A stretch of 64,000 bases of DNA from Glycomyces terrestris (GCF_003933745.1 NZ_RSEB01000003.1:832243-896242), one strand, 5' to 3'. Counted from the first letter of the stretch, positions 19,040 to 27,919 are shown. Translations and numbers: made by a program. The notes: a model not told the origin generated them from the sequence alone.

Positions 19040-20173
19040 TCAGGCCTCCGCGTCGATCGCCGCGGCCGGCAGGTCGCCGGCGGGGTCGCGTTCGATGGTC
19101 TCCACCAGCTGGCTGTACACGACGTACCGCTCGTAGTTGTCCCACAGGGGATGGCAGGTGAACAGCGTCAGCCAGTAGTCCTCGTCGCCGGGCTCGGCGC
19201 CGGGCTCGCCGGGGACGGGCGCGGTGATCTCGACCTGGGTCTCGTCGACGACGACGTGCTCCTGCACCTCGTACACGTAGAAGTAGTCCTTGGTCTCGAT
19301 GACGACCTTGTCGCCGGGCTGGAGGTCGCGGATCTTCTGGAAGATCGCGGGCACGTTGTGGCCGGCGAGCGTGAAGTTGCCCTGCTCGCCCGGCATCGCG
19401 CCGTCCAGGTAGCGGCCGGGCGCGTACTCGATGTCGGCCGGCTCGGTGCCCTCGACGAGCGTCCACGACTCGGCCCGGATGTCCGGGGCCCACATGCGCG
19501 CGAACGCGTCGCCGAGCTCGGGGACCGGGTTGCCGTCGTCGCCCTCCTCCTCGGCCTCCCACATGGTGTCGAGGTCGGTGGAGAGGGTCTGCTGCTCGTT
19601 GTTGATCTCACCGGAGACGCCGAAGACCTCGTACCCCGCGTACAGGAGCACGACCGCGCCGAGCGTGATGAGCGCTTCCCCGAGGCCGCGCACGGTGGCG
19701 CGCACGCCGCCCTCGCCGCGGTGGCGCTTCACGGTGCGCTTCTTGCGGACCTCGCTCTCGGCGCCGGGCGGGGCCGGGACGTCGTCGGCGGGGATCACCG
19801 GGAGGATCGCGGTGCCGTCCGGCTCGGGCACGAGCGGGGCCTTGGCGAGCTTCGGGGGGCGCAGCGCGGTCGTGGCGTCGAAGTCGGGCTCGGCCGGCTC
19901 GGCGGGCGGCATGCCCGCGCCGTACGGGGCGGACCCGGGCACCTTCGCCGTGCCGTTCGGGACGCTCGCGCGGCCCGGACCCGGCGGGCGGGGCGGGCTC
20001 GGCTGCGTCGGCGGGCCGGCGGGGCCCTGCGGTGCGCGCGCCTGCGGGGGCGGTCCCGGGTGCGGCCGGCGGCCGGCGGCGGGAGCGCCCTGAGGACTGG
20101 AAGGCGGCCCCTGCGGCGGGTGCGGGCGAGCCGGCGGCTCGTCCGCAAAGGGGGACCAGTCCTGATCGCTCAC
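19040..20173 (-). CDS. Class E sortase
   Basis: A 377-residue sortase that would cleave sorting signals and anchor proteins to the cell wall or join pilins. The first 150 residues are Pro-rich and cytoplasmic, one transmembrane helix follows at about 165-185, then the extracellular catalytic domain. The triad is visible: His272 (TLAGHN), Cys340 (LFTCHP) and Arg349 (NYERY). Class E enzymes are typical of high-GC actinobacteria. No substrate with an LAxTG signal was seen in the window. Divergent from crgA across a 318-bp region. Confidence 0.92.
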   Translation of the reverse strand: MSDQDWSPFADEPPARPHPPQGPPSSPQGAPAAGRRPHPGPPPQARAPQGPAGPPTQPSPPRPPGPGRASVPNGTAKVPGSAPYGAGMPPAEPAEPDFDATTALRPPKLAKAPLVPEPDGTAILPVIPADDVPAPPGAESEVRKKRTVKRHRGEGGVRATVRGLGEALITLGAVVLLYAGYEVFGVSGEINNEQQTLSTDLDTMWEAEEEGDDGNPVPELGDAFARMWAPDIRAESWTLVEGTEPADIEYAPGRYLDGAMPGEQGNFTLAGHNVPAIFQKIRDLQPGDKVVIETKDYFYVYEVQEHVVVDETQVEITAPVPGEPGAEPGDEDYWLTLFTCHPLWDNYERYVVYSQLVETIERDPAGDLPAAAIDAEA

Positions 20174-20491
20174 CTGGAAATTCCCCTCGATCGTGCCCGT
20201 GTGCTGAACATGCGGGCGCTGTTGTAACCATAACGCGCGAGGCCATCCTAGGGTTGTCCCGCGAGGGCGAGTATCGCCCGAACGGGCAGCCCAGCGCCCC
20301 GGCCCGGAGCCCGGGCGGGACGGGGCCCGGAGCCGCGGCCCCGGATCGCCCGATACCCCTTACACGCCGTGGCGGCCCCGGATCATGCAGTCCGGCCCCG
20401 GTGTGTGAGCTACGCGATGCCGCGCGGACGGCGCGTCACCGGCGGACGGTACCCTGGGGGCCGGACATGTCCCTCAGTTGGAGAGTCGTCG
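20174..20491. other. Divergent control region between sortase and crgA
   Basis: 318 bp without a gene. It must hold the promoters of both the sortase-trpG operon and crgA. The AT-rich patch TGTTGTAACCATAAC (20219-20233) is the likeliest minus-strand promoter site. No clear operator was seen. Confidence 0.4.
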
Positions 20492-20755
20492 ATGCCGAAG
20501 TCACGCATGCGCAAGAAGAAGGTCTACTCGAGCTCGGGCACCGGGAAGAGCACGACCTCGGGCGAGGCCTACGAGCCGAGCCCCACATGGGTCCCCGTCA
20601 CCGCCGTCGCCCTCATCGTGATCGGCATCGGATGGCTCACGCTGTTCTACCTCTCCGGCATGGCGTACCCGGTGGCGGCCTGGGGCTACTGGAACCTCGC
20701 GGTCGGCTTCTCCTGCATGGTCGCGGCCCTGCTCGTCCTCTCGAAGTGGCGCTGA
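20492..20755 (+). CDS. crgA: Cell division protein CrgA
   Basis: An 87-residue protein with a basic, Ser-rich N-terminus (MPKSRMRKKKVYSSSGTG) and two transmembrane helices, at about residues 32-53 and 63-82, the CrgA layout. CrgA is an actinobacterial divisome membrane protein that contacts FtsZ-ring and septal wall-synthesis proteins and tunes septation. The conserved SPTWVPV segment precedes helix one. The ATG at 20492 has GGAGAG upstream. Its position next to trpG and a sortase matches related genomes. Confidence 0.93.
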   Translation: MPKSRMRKKKVYSSSGTGKSTTSGEAYEPSPTWVPVTAVALIVIGIGWLTLFYLSGMAYPVAAWGYWNLAVGFSCMVAALLVLSKWR

Positions 20756-20806
20756 CCCGCCCCTGAGCGCCCGCACGCGCCGCCCCGCGCGGCCGGAGCA
20801 CGAGTC

Positions 20807-20839
20807 GGACCCCCGGCGCGCACGCGCCGCCAGGGGTCC
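20807..20839. terminator. Terminator hairpin between crgA and thiolase
   Basis: GGACCCC (20807-20813) pairs with GGGGTCC (20833-20839). An inner 6-bp stem (20815-20820 with 20823-20828) strengthens it. Placed between convergent genes. Confidence 0.6.
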
Positions 20840-20921
20840 CTCAAGGCGGATGCACCGGGACCGCTGCCGATCCGCCGGTCGACCCGGCCTCCGGTCCGCG
20901 CTCCCGGCACTCCGGACCGCC

Positions 20922-22091
20922 TTACAGCAGTTCGAACACGGTCGCGTTCGCCATGCCGCCGCCCTCGCACATCACCTGGAGGCCGCGCCGCAGCCCGGCC
21001 TCCCGCATGTGGTGGAGCATCGTCGCGGCCAGCCGCGCGCCCGAGGCGCCCAGCGGGTGCCCGAGGGCGATCGCGCCGCCGTTCGGGTTGAGCCGCTCCT
21101 CGTCCGCGCCGGTCTCGGCGAGCCACGCGAGCGGGATCGCCGAGAACGCCTCGTTCACCTCGAACACGTCGATCTCGTCGAGGTCGAGTCCGGTGCGCCG
21201 CAGGATCTTCGCGGTCGCCGGGATCGGCCCGTCGAGCATGAGCACCGGGTCCGACCCGACCGCGCACGCCGCCGCGATCCGCGCGATCGGCCGCGCCCCG
21301 AGCCGCCGCGCGTGCTCGTCGGTGGTGATGACCAGCGCGGCCGCCCCGTCCGAGATCTGCGACGACGACCCGGCCGTCACCGACCCGTCCGCGACGAACA
21401 CCGGCTTGAGCCCGGCGAGTCGCTCCAGGCTCGTGTCCCGCCGGATGCCCTCGTCGACCTCGACGAGGCCGTCCGGGGTCCGGACGGGGGCGATCTCGGC
21501 CGCGAACGCGCCCTTGTCGGTCGCCGCGGCCGCCTTCTCGTGGCTGGCGAGCGCGAACGCGTCCATGGCCTCGCGCCCGATCCCGTACTTCGCGGCGACC
21601 CGCTCGGCCGCCACGCCCTGGTCGAACGGCATCGCCGCGGTCGTGTCGACCTGCGCCGCATAGCGTTCGCGCACCACCGGCCCGTACGGGACGCCGGCGT
21701 CGGCGCCGAGGCTCGACCCCATCGGGACGCGGCTCATCGACTCCACGCCTCCGGCGACGACCACGTCGGCGTGCCCGGCGAGGACCGCCGCGGCCGCGAA
21801 CGCGACCGCCTGCTGGCTCGAACCGCACTGCCGGTCGACGGTGGTCCCGGGGATCGCGTCGGGCCAGCCCGCGGCGAGCACCGCGTTCCGGGCGGCGTTC
21901 CAGGACTGCTCGCCGACCTGCGAGACGCAGCCGAGGACGACGTCGTCGACGGCGTCGGGCCCGAGCCCGGACCGCTCGAGGGCCGCGTTCATCGCGTGCG
22001 CGGCCAGGTCGACGGGGTGGACGCCGGCGAGCGCGCCGCGGCGCCGCCCGAGCGGCGTGCGGGCGGCGGCGAGGACGACGGCCTCAGGCAT
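20922..22091 (-). CDS. Acetyl-CoA C-acyltransferase (thiolase)
   Basis: A 389-residue thiolase. The acyl-accepting Cys89 is in VDRQCGSSQQA. The C-terminal catalytic pair is His345 (GGAIALGHPLGASGAR) and Cys375 (MCEGGGMANA), with NEAFS upstream. It either cleaves 3-ketoacyl-CoA in fatty acid degradation or condenses acetyl-CoA units; neighbours do not decide which. Its start overlaps the end of the PEBP gene by 8 bp. No 3-hydroxyacyl-CoA dehydrogenase is adjacent. Confidence 0.94.
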   Translation of the reverse strand: MPEAVVLAAARTPLGRRRGALAGVHPVDLAAHAMNAALERSGLGPDAVDDVVLGCVSQVGEQSWNAARNAVLAAGWPDAIPGTTVDRQCGSSQQAVAFAAAAVLAGHADVVVAGGVESMSRVPMGSSLGADAGVPYGPVVRERYAAQVDTTAAMPFDQGVAAERVAAKYGIGREAMDAFALASHEKAAAATDKGAFAAEIAPVRTPDGLVEVDEGIRRDTSLERLAGLKPVFVADGSVTAGSSSQISDGAAALVITTDEHARRLGARPIARIAAACAVGSDPVLMLDGPIPATAKILRRTGLDLDEIDVFEVNEAFSAIPLAWLAETGADEERLNPNGGAIALGHPLGASGARLAATMLHHMREAGLRRGLQVMCEGGGMANATVFELL

Positions 22092-22602
22092 TGCGGTACA
22101 CCGGGGCGATGACGGCGCGGGCGATCGCGTTGAACGTCAAGTGGAACGCCCCGATCGCCATCGACGACGCCGGGTCGACCGCGACCTGGTCCTTCAAGGC
22201 GTGCACGGCGAACAGGTACCGGTGCTCGGGGTCGCCGGGCGGCGGCGCGGCGCCGGCGTAGCCGACCCCGCCGGAGTCGTTGCGCAGCTGGATCGTGCCG
22301 AGCGGCGGCGCGGCGGACGCGCCCGTCGCCAGTTCCGTGACCGACGCGTCCAGGCCCAGCAGCATCCAGTGCCACCAGCCCGAACCGGTCGGCGCGTCCG
22401 GGTCGAAGCAGGTCACCGCGAACGCGGCGGTCTCCGCGGGGAACCCGGACCACGCCAGGTGCGGGGACACGTCCTGCCCGGCGACCTGCGCGGCCGGGAG
22501 GGTCTCGCCGTCGGCGACGTCGTCCGAGACGACCGTGAACGACGGGAGCGGGGGAAGGAAATCGTAGGGCCAGGGGGCCCGCTTGCGGTCGAGCGACGTC
22601 AT
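22084..22602 (-). CDS. PEBP-family (YbhB/YbcL-like) protein
   Basis: A 172-residue phosphatidylethanolamine-binding-like protein. The signature DPDAPTGSGWWHWMLLG and the later strand HRYLFAVHAL form the small anion-binding pocket of the family. Bacterial members (YbhB, YbcL) have no settled function. No signal peptide, so cytoplasmic. Two cysteines and an NDSGGVGYAGAAPPPGD loop are ordinary for the group. It shares an operon with the thiolase (8-bp overlap). Confidence 0.9.
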   Translation of the reverse strand: MTSLDRKRAPWPYDFLPPLPSFTVVSDDVADGETLPAAQVAGQDVSPHLAWSGFPAETAAFAVTCFDPDAPTGSGWWHWMLLGLDASVTELATGASAAPPLGTIQLRNDSGGVGYAGAAPPPGDPEHRYLFAVHALKDQVAVDPASSMAIGAFHLTFNAIARAVIAPVYRNA

Positions 22603-22846
22603 TCGTCCTCCTCCTACCCCGGCCCGCGCGGGGAGCGGCGGGCCGCAGGTGCTGTGCTGTCTCAGCCTTCCCCTGCACCGTATCGCGCGCGGCGCGCCCG
22701 GCGGCGCGGACCGCGCCGCCGCCCGCCCCTGCCGCGCCCTGCCCGGCCCTGACCGGCACTCCCTCCCGGTGCCGCCGGGTGGGACGCGCCGCGACCGGGG
22801 CCAATGCCGCTCGACGTCCGCCCCGCGGGCCGCTTACGCTGGTGGC

Positions 22847-23941
22847 ATGCCGAACACCGACGTCATCTCTTTCTCCCGGGGCGCCCCGTCGCTCGACATC
22901 GTCGACACCGAGGGCCTCAAGGCCGCGGCCGTGGCCGCCCTCGACGCCGACCCGGCCGGGACCACCGGCTACGGCACGTCCGTGGGCTACCCCGCGCTGC
23001 GCGAGTGGATCGCCGCGAAGCACGGCGTGAACCCCGAGAACGTGCTGGTCACCAACGGCTCGATGCAGGCCGACGCGTTCCTGTTCGACGCGCTCGTGCG
23101 GCCCGACTCGCCGGTGATCGTCGAACGGCCCACCTACGACCGGACGCTCCTGGGCCTGCGCGAGCGCCGCGGCCGGCTGCACCCGGTGCGCCTCCACGCC
23201 GACGGCATCGACGTCGACGAGCTCGAAGCCCTGCTCAAGGGCGGCGTGCGGCCCACGCTCGCGCACATCATCCCGAACTTCCAGAACCCCGCGGGCGTCA
23301 CGCTCTCGGGCGAGAAGCGCACCCGCCTGCTCCAGCTCGCCGGCGAGTACGACTTCACGATCTTCGAGGACGACCCGTACCTCGACATCCGCTTCCGCGG
23401 CGAGCAGTTCCCGACCATGCTCGAGCAGGACACCGAGGGCCGCGTCGTGTACGCGTCCTCGTTCTCCAAGACCGTCTGCCCGGGCCTGCGCACCGGCTAC
23501 CTGGTCGGCCCCGCCGACCTGATCGCCCGCATCGCGGCCGCGGCCACCAACACGTACATCGCGCCGAACATGTTCGCGCAGGCCACGATCTACCAGTTCG
23601 CGGCCTCGGGCGCGCTGGACCGCTCGATCGCGACCGTGAAGGCCGCCTTGGAGGAGCGCGTCGACCAGCTCGCCGCGTCCCTGCGCGCGCACCTGCCGAA
23701 CGCCGAGTTCGTCGTCCCCGACGGCGGCTACTTCCTGTGGGTCGACCTCGGCGCGGGCGTCGACTGCGCGAAGGTCGCCGCCGCGGCCGCCGACGAGGGC
23801 GTCCAGGTCGTCAAGGGCACCGACTTCGTGCTCGAGGGCGGCGAGTCCTGCCTGCGCCTGGCGTACTCCGCGGTGAAGGCCGACCGGATCGACGAGGGCG
23901 TGCGCCGCCTCGCGAAGGCCGTGGAGTCCGCCCGCGCCTAG
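22847..23941 (+). CDS. PLP-dependent class I/II aminotransferase
   Basis: A 364-residue fold-type I aminotransferase of the branch related to 2-aminoadipate transaminase and the MocR enzymatic domain, but without a DNA-binding domain. Marks: the GYGTSVGYPALREWIA start region, NFQNPAGVTLS, FEDDPYLDIRF and the PLP lysine at 208 (SSFSKTVCPGLRTGYLVG). The amino acid substrate is not evident. TACGCT (22835-22840) ends 6 nt before the ATG with no ribosome site, so the mRNA is probably leaderless. Divergent from the PEBP-thiolase operon. Confidence 0.9.
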   Translation: MPNTDVISFSRGAPSLDIVDTEGLKAAAVAALDADPAGTTGYGTSVGYPALREWIAAKHGVNPENVLVTNGSMQADAFLFDALVRPDSPVIVERPTYDRTLLGLRERRGRLHPVRLHADGIDVDELEALLKGGVRPTLAHIIPNFQNPAGVTLSGEKRTRLLQLAGEYDFTIFEDDPYLDIRFRGEQFPTMLEQDTEGRVVYASSFSKTVCPGLRTGYLVGPADLIARIAAAATNTYIAPNMFAQATIYQFAASGALDRSIATVKAALEERVDQLAASLRAHLPNAEFVVPDGGYFLWVDLGAGVDCAKVAAAAADEGVQVVKGTDFVLEGGESCLRLAYSAVKADRIDEGVRRLAKAVESARA

Positions 23942-23988
23942 CCGCCGCACGTTCCGTGACGATCATCTGACGTTCCGTCGAGAGTGGA

Positions 23989-24020
23989 TGGCGGTTATAC
24001 GCCATGGCGCATAACCGCCA
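23989..24020. promoter_or_regulatory. 32-bp near-perfect palindrome
   Basis: Arms TGGCGGTTAT (23989-23998) and ATAACCGCCA (24011-24020) enclose a core containing GCCATGGC. Folded about its centre, only one of 16 base pairs mismatches. It lies 48 bp after the aminotransferase stop. A direct repeat, ACGTTCCGT, occurs twice just before it (near 23949 and 23970). It could be a terminator or a protein-binding site; there is no T-tract. Confidence 0.6.
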
Positions 24021-24343
24021 CCGCACCGCTCTTCCCAGAACGCGAGGCGGGAGCCACAATCGGTTGCGTGGCCGCGGCCCTGCCGCGGCGGTAGCCGTTA
24101 TCCCGCCCCCTGACGCCGGATCGGTGGACTCGCCCACTCCCCCCCGAGGGCGAGGCACCGGTCCGGCGTTGCCCTTTCCCAGGCGTCTTTCCCCTGGAAC
24201 GGGTGCGGGGACCCGTGCCCGCACGGATCCCCGATCACCCGGCCGCCGGTCCCGCCCGGCGGCTGTGGCGCCACCGGCCGGCGTCCGGCCGGATTCTTCA
24301 CTTGTGCTCCTTCGCCGGAGCGGCGTCCCCCCGGATCGCCGCG
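24021..24343. other. Gene-free stretch with GC-rich hairpins
   Basis: No gene or known RNA is recognised. Several local inverted repeats occur, for example GTGCGGG and CCCGCAC around 24203-24223. Open frames here lack ribosome sites and family similarity. Confidence 0.4.
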
Positions 24344-24706
24344 CTAGCGGCTGACGCTGTCGACCAGCTCCTCCTGGAGCGCGCGATCGTCGAGCTCGGT
24401 GTCGTCGAGCAGTTCGTCGGCGAGGAGCTGCTCGCCGATCGACTCACTGCGCTGCCGGTACCACAGGTAGGCGACGGCCCCGCCGATCGCCAGTCCCGCG
24501 CCGATCGCGCCCGCGACCCACGGCCACTTCGGGGCCGGGGGCTTGCGGAGCCCTACCTTCGCGAGGACGACGTTGACCCGCGGCGCCGCGGCCTCCTTCG
24601 TACCCCGCGCCGCCGCGACCCCCGCGTCCTTGAACGAGGTCACACCGTGCTTGAAATGGTCCACTGCCTCCCGGGCGGGAGTCGTGGAACGTCGGCTGAA
24701 GCCCAT
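24344..24706 (-). CDS. Single-helix membrane protein, possibly DUF5324-like
   Basis: A 120-residue protein: a charged N-terminal half (VDHFKHGVTSFKDAGVAAAR) likely to form an amphipathic helix, a transmembrane helix at about residues 60-82 (WPWVAGAIGAGLAIGGAVAY), and an acidic C-terminal helix (LLADELLDDTELDDRALQEE). The ATG at 24706 has a full AGGAGG 8 nt upstream and is preferred over one 14 codons earlier. Other actinobacteria have a DUF5324 protein of similar layout beside the cyclophilin-rhomboid pair. That position supports the link; the sequence alone does not prove it. Confidence 0.65.
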   Translation of the reverse strand: MGFSRRSTTPAREAVDHFKHGVTSFKDAGVAAARGTKEAAAPRVNVVLAKVGLRKPPAPKWPWVAGAIGAGLAIGGAVAYLWYRQRSESIGEQLLADELLDDTELDDRALQEELVDSVSR

Positions 24707-24813
24707 CGTGAATGCCTCCTCTAGGTGCCTGTACAACTCATCGTGCACCGGGCTGTGACACCCGTCGAGGGAAACGGGGGAGAAAGTTGGACGAACCTCG
24801 GCCGTCTGGCACC

Positions 24814-25335
24814 ATGGACGCCATGACCAAGGCGACGCTGAAGACCAATGCCGGCGACATCATCATCGAGCTCCTCGACAACCACGCGCCCAAGACGGTG
24901 GCGAACTTCGTGGGCCTGGCCGAGGGCACCAAGGAGTACACCGACCCGGAGACCGGCCAGCCCGGCTCGGGACCGTACTACGACGGTGTGATCTTCCACC
25001 GGGTCATCGACGGCTTCATGATCCAGGGCGGCGACCCGACCGGCACCGGCCGCGGCGGCCCCGGCTACAAGTTCGCCGACGAGTTCCACCCCGACCTCCA
25101 CTTCGGCGAGCCCTACCTCCTCGCGATGGCGAACGCCGGGCCCGGCACCAACGGCTCGCAGTTCTTCATCACGCTGGGCCCCACCCCGCACCTGAACTTC
25201 CGCCACACCATCTTCGGCAAGGTGACCGACGAGGACTCCAAGGCCGTCGTCGACCGGATCGGCAAGACCCCGACCGGCCCGATGGACCGCCCCGTGAACG
25301 AGGTCGTCATCAACTCCGTCGTCATCGAGAAGTAA
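24814..25335 (+). CDS. ppiA: Peptidyl-prolyl cis-trans isomerase (cyclophilin)
   Basis: A 173-residue cytoplasmic cyclophilin that speeds cis-trans isomerisation at proline. The active-site run FHRVIDGFMIQGGDPTGTG, AMANAGPGTNGSQFFIT and the late HTIFGKV strand are intact. An insertion near residue 45 (TDPETGQPGSG) is usual for actinobacterial PpiA. Two in-frame starts are possible, ATG at 24814 and at 24823, neither with a good ribosome site. It lies 10 bp before the rhomboid gene, a neighbour pair conserved near crgA. Confidence 0.94.
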   Translation: MDAMTKATLKTNAGDIIIELLDNHAPKTVANFVGLAEGTKEYTDPETGQPGSGPYYDGVIFHRVIDGFMIQGGDPTGTGRGGPGYKFADEFHPDLHFGEPYLLAMANAGPGTNGSQFFITLGPTPHLNFRHTIFGKVTDEDSKAVVDRIGKTPTGPMDRPVNEVVINSVVIEK

Positions 25336-25345
25336 CACCGCCTCG

Positions 25346-26284
25346 ATGAGCGAAGAGCAGTCTGCCCCGGTCTGCTATCGCCACCGGAACCGCCAGACGT
25401 ACCTGCGCTGCGTGCGCTGCGACAAGCCGATCTGCGCCGACTGCCGGATCGACGCGCCCGTGGGCTTCCAATGCCCCGACTGCGTGGCCGAGGGCCGCCG
25501 GACGATGCGCAAGACGCGCTCATCGTTCGGCGGCGGCGCCCGCGCGGGCGCCGCGGGGACCGTCACGAAGGTCCTCATCGGCGCGAACGTCGCCGTGTTC
25601 GTACTGGCGATCGTCTCAGAGCTCGTCGCGGGCGGCACCATCCAGGCCGTCACGGGCTCCGCGATGACGCCGCTGCACTGGCTCGGCGCCGAGATCGGGT
25701 TCCTCCCCGGGTACTCCACCGAGGTCACCGTGTCGGTCTTCGGCGCGTCGATCACCGCGCCGGTCGTGGCCGCGGGCGGGTACTTCCGCATGATCACGGC
25801 CATGTTCCTGCACTTCGGCGCCATCCACCTGCTGTTCAACATGGTGGTGCTGTGGATGCTCGGCCGCATCCTGGAGCGCGACCTGGGCCCCGCGCGGTTC
25901 CTCGCGGCCTACTTCCTCTCCGGCCTCGCCGGGTCGGTCGCGGTGTACCTGTTCTCCTACGACTCGTTCACGGCCGGCGCCTCCGGCGCCGTCTACGGCC
26001 TGTTCGGGCTCCTCATCATGGTGAACCGCAAGCTCCGGCGCGACAACCAGGGTATCTACGTGCTGCTCGGCCTCAACCTGGTGCTCACGATCTTCATGGG
26101 CTTCAGCCTCGCCGGCCACGTCGGCGGCCTCGTGGGCGGCCTGATCTGCGGCGCGATCCTCACGTTCGCGCCGCGCGAGCGGCGCCAGCTCCACTGGATC
26201 GGCTTCGCGGTCTTCCTGATCGCGCTTGCCGCGATCACGTTCTTCCAGACCGGCGCCCTCGACAACCGCTTCGACGTCGTCTAG
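25346..26284 (+). CDS. Rhomboid-family intramembrane serine protease
   Basis: A 312-residue membrane protease. The N-terminus holds a B-box-like zinc finger (Cys10 to Cys46, CVRCDKPICADCRIDA). About seven helices follow. The catalytic dyad is Ser213 (GASGAVYG) and His258 (AGHVGG); the helix-2 motif is HFGAIHLLFNM. It would cut membrane proteins within the bilayer; the substrate is unknown. The ATG lies 10 bp after the cyclophilin stop, so they are co-transcribed. The 8-bp repeat array begins 40 bp after its stop and may affect the end of the transcript. Confidence 0.93.
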   Translation: MSEEQSAPVCYRHRNRQTYLRCVRCDKPICADCRIDAPVGFQCPDCVAEGRRTMRKTRSSFGGGARAGAAGTVTKVLIGANVAVFVLAIVSELVAGGTIQAVTGSAMTPLHWLGAEIGFLPGYSTEVTVSVFGASITAPVVAAGGYFRMITAMFLHFGAIHLLFNMVVLWMLGRILERDLGPARFLAAYFLSGLAGSVAVYLFSYDSFTAGASGAVYGLFGLLIMVNRKLRRDNQGIYVLLGLNLVLTIFMGFSLAGHVGGLVGGLICGAILTFAPRERRQLHWIGFAVFLIALAAITFFQTGALDNRFDVV

Positions 26285-26324
26285 ACCCCGGGCCGCCGCC
26301 AGGCGGCCTGGGGTACCGTCCGCC

Positions 26325-26769
26325 GGGCTTCCGGGCTTCCGGGCTTCCGGGCTTCCGGGCTTCCGGGCTTCCGGGCTTCCGGGCTTCCGGGCTTCCGGGC
26401 TTCCGGGCTTCCGGGCTTCCGGGCTTCCGGGCTTCCGGGCTTCCGGGCTTCCGGGCTTCCGGGCTTCCGGGCTTCCGGGCTTCCGGGCTTCCGGGCTTCC
26501 GGGCTTCCGGGCTTCCGGGCTTCCGGGCTTCCGGGCTTCCGGGCTTCCGGGCTTCCGGGCTTCCGGGCTTCCGGGCTTCCGGGCTTCCGGGCTTCCGGGC
26601 TTCCGGGCTTCCGGGCTTCCGGGCTTCCGGGCTTCCGGGCTTCCGGGCTTCCGGGCTTCCGGGCTTCCGGGCTTCCGGGCTTCCGGGCTTCCGGGCTTCC
26701 GGGCTTCCGGGCTTCCGGGCTTCCGGGCTTCCGGGCTTCCGGGCTTGCGGGCTTCCGGGCTTCCGGGCT
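26325..26769. repeat. 55-copy tandem repeat of GGGCTTCC
   Basis: Fifty-five complete 8-bp units run without interruption from 26325 to 26764, plus a partial unit. The single variation is unit 53 (26741-26748), GGGCTTGC. As 8 is not a multiple of 3, all three frames on a strand give the same octapeptide cycle and no stop codon, so the long open frames here are artefacts. Every unit supplies one GGG run with a 5-nt spacer, so the plus strand could form successive G-quadruplexes. The near-perfect identity suggests recent slippage expansion. Confidence 0.97.
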
Positions 26770-27047
26770 CGGTTCTCAGTTCTCAGTTCGACCCCGTCCG
26801 GCTTCCCCGGTTTCGAGGTCGAGGTGTTCGGGCTTGACTCGCGTCTTCGAAGGGCCCCTCCCCCCCCACCCCCCAGCCCCACCCGCCCGAAGTCGAATTG
26901 CCTGCATGGTCGTGAGGGCCGCCGCTTTGGCGGTGGCCGGCGGTCGTCGTTGACCGCCCTGGTTGCAGCGGGCGCCACTCGGCGATCGCGCGACGCGCAT
27001 CCCGGATAGGCCAGGCGTCGCGGTTCGTCAGGTGGGCGTCGGTGCCG
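26770..27047. other. Gene-free region after the repeat array
   Basis: With the array this makes 763 bp without a gene. It holds a C-rich run near 26862-26884 and no ribosome site or recognisable coding pattern. Confidence 0.5.
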
Positions 27048-27662
27048 CTATTTCAGCTCCGCGGCCCAGGTGCGGGCCTGGTCGAGGTCTTCCGGGGTGT
27101 CGCAGTCGAACCATGGGGGCGGACTCGCGTCCTCCCAGGTCACGGTCTCGACCTCGATCCCGGTGAACAGGAGCCGCGCGGGGGCTCCCGGTTCGACCTC
27201 GGCCGCGTTGCGGCGCAGCCGGTCCGTCGGCCAGACGCCGCACAGCCACTGCCGGCGGCCGGCGTTGTCGCAGAAGACCGCTCCGGCCTCGGGCCCCGCC
27301 GCGTCCGCGGTGTCGACGAGGAGGCGCAGCGCCTCCGGCGACAGGAACGGGAGGTCCCCGGCCAGGACCGCCACGCGGGTGCAGTCCTCCGGAACCAGTT
27401 CCAGACCGGTCCTCACCGACCGCGCCGGGCCCGAACCCGGCGGGTCCTCGAGGACCTGGACCGCCCCTTCGGGTAGGGGCGCGGCGTCGGCGGGCCTCGT
27501 GCCCACGACCACGCGGGCGGCCGCGCCCGCGCAGGCCGCCAGGGCCCGTTCGAGGATCGTGGTGCCCGCGACGGACAGTTCGCTCTTCGCGCATCCGGCG
27601 AATCGCCGGGCCTTGCCGCCGACCAGGAGGATCGCGGCGAAATCGCTCGGGAGTTCACCCAT
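27048..27662 (-). CDS. mobA: MobA-like molybdenum cofactor guanylyltransferase
   Basis: A 204-residue nucleotidyltransferase fold: the N-terminal nucleotide loop ILLVGGKARRFAGCAKSEL, the metal site LAGDLPFLSPEAL, and the C-terminal DCDTPEDLDQAR typical of MobA. It would attach GMP to molybdopterin. The GTP loop is unusual: the common GGxSxRMGxDK reads GGKARRFAGCAK, so a related MobA-like transferase with another substrate is possible. A TAGGCT box (27674-27669) ends 6 nt before the ATG with no ribosome site: leaderless. moaA and moaD lie 22 kb away. Confidence 0.82.
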   Translation of the reverse strand: MGELPSDFAAILLVGGKARRFAGCAKSELSVAGTTILERALAACAGAAARVVVGTRPADAAPLPEGAVQVLEDPPGSGPARSVRTGLELVPEDCTRVAVLAGDLPFLSPEALRLLVDTADAAGPEAGAVFCDNAGRRQWLCGVWPTDRLRRNAAEVEPGAPARLLFTGIEVETVTWEDASPPPWFDCDTPEDLDQARTWAAELK

Positions 27663-27769
27663 GCACCCAGCCTAGCGACCAGGTCCGGCGCGCGGTGGCC
27701 GGTGGCCGGAGCGGTTCGGGCGCGTCTTCGGCGCGTTCGTGCGGTCATTCGGTTCCCTTCTGTTGGGTC

Positions 27770-27797
27770 GGTTGCGGTTGCGGTTGCGGTTGCGGTT
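27770..27797. repeat. Short GGTTGC hexanucleotide repeat
   Basis: Four perfect GGTTGC units (27770-27793) followed by GGTT, in the gap between mobA and the DUF4192 gene. This 257-bp gap holds no recognisable gene. Confidence 0.85.
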
Positions 27798-27919
27798 CGG
27801 GCTCGGCCTGAACTGCGGAACCGGGTTCAGCCGCAGTCGGGGTCTGGGAGCCCGGTTCGGCGGCTTGGGCCGTGTGATCGGGCTCGGTGGCGGGGGAGGC
27901 CGGGCGTCGGCGTGCGGTC

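Noticed and set aside
24021..24343. Possible c-di-AMP riboswitch or small RNA in the gap before the membrane protein gene
   Set aside because: Hairpins are present but none of the conserved ydaO-type blocks; no promoter and terminator pair was found.
26226..26978. Open frames of repeated octapeptides across the 8-bp repeat on both strands
   Set aside because: The repeat has no stop in any frame, so long frames are automatic; no ribosome site or conserved start.
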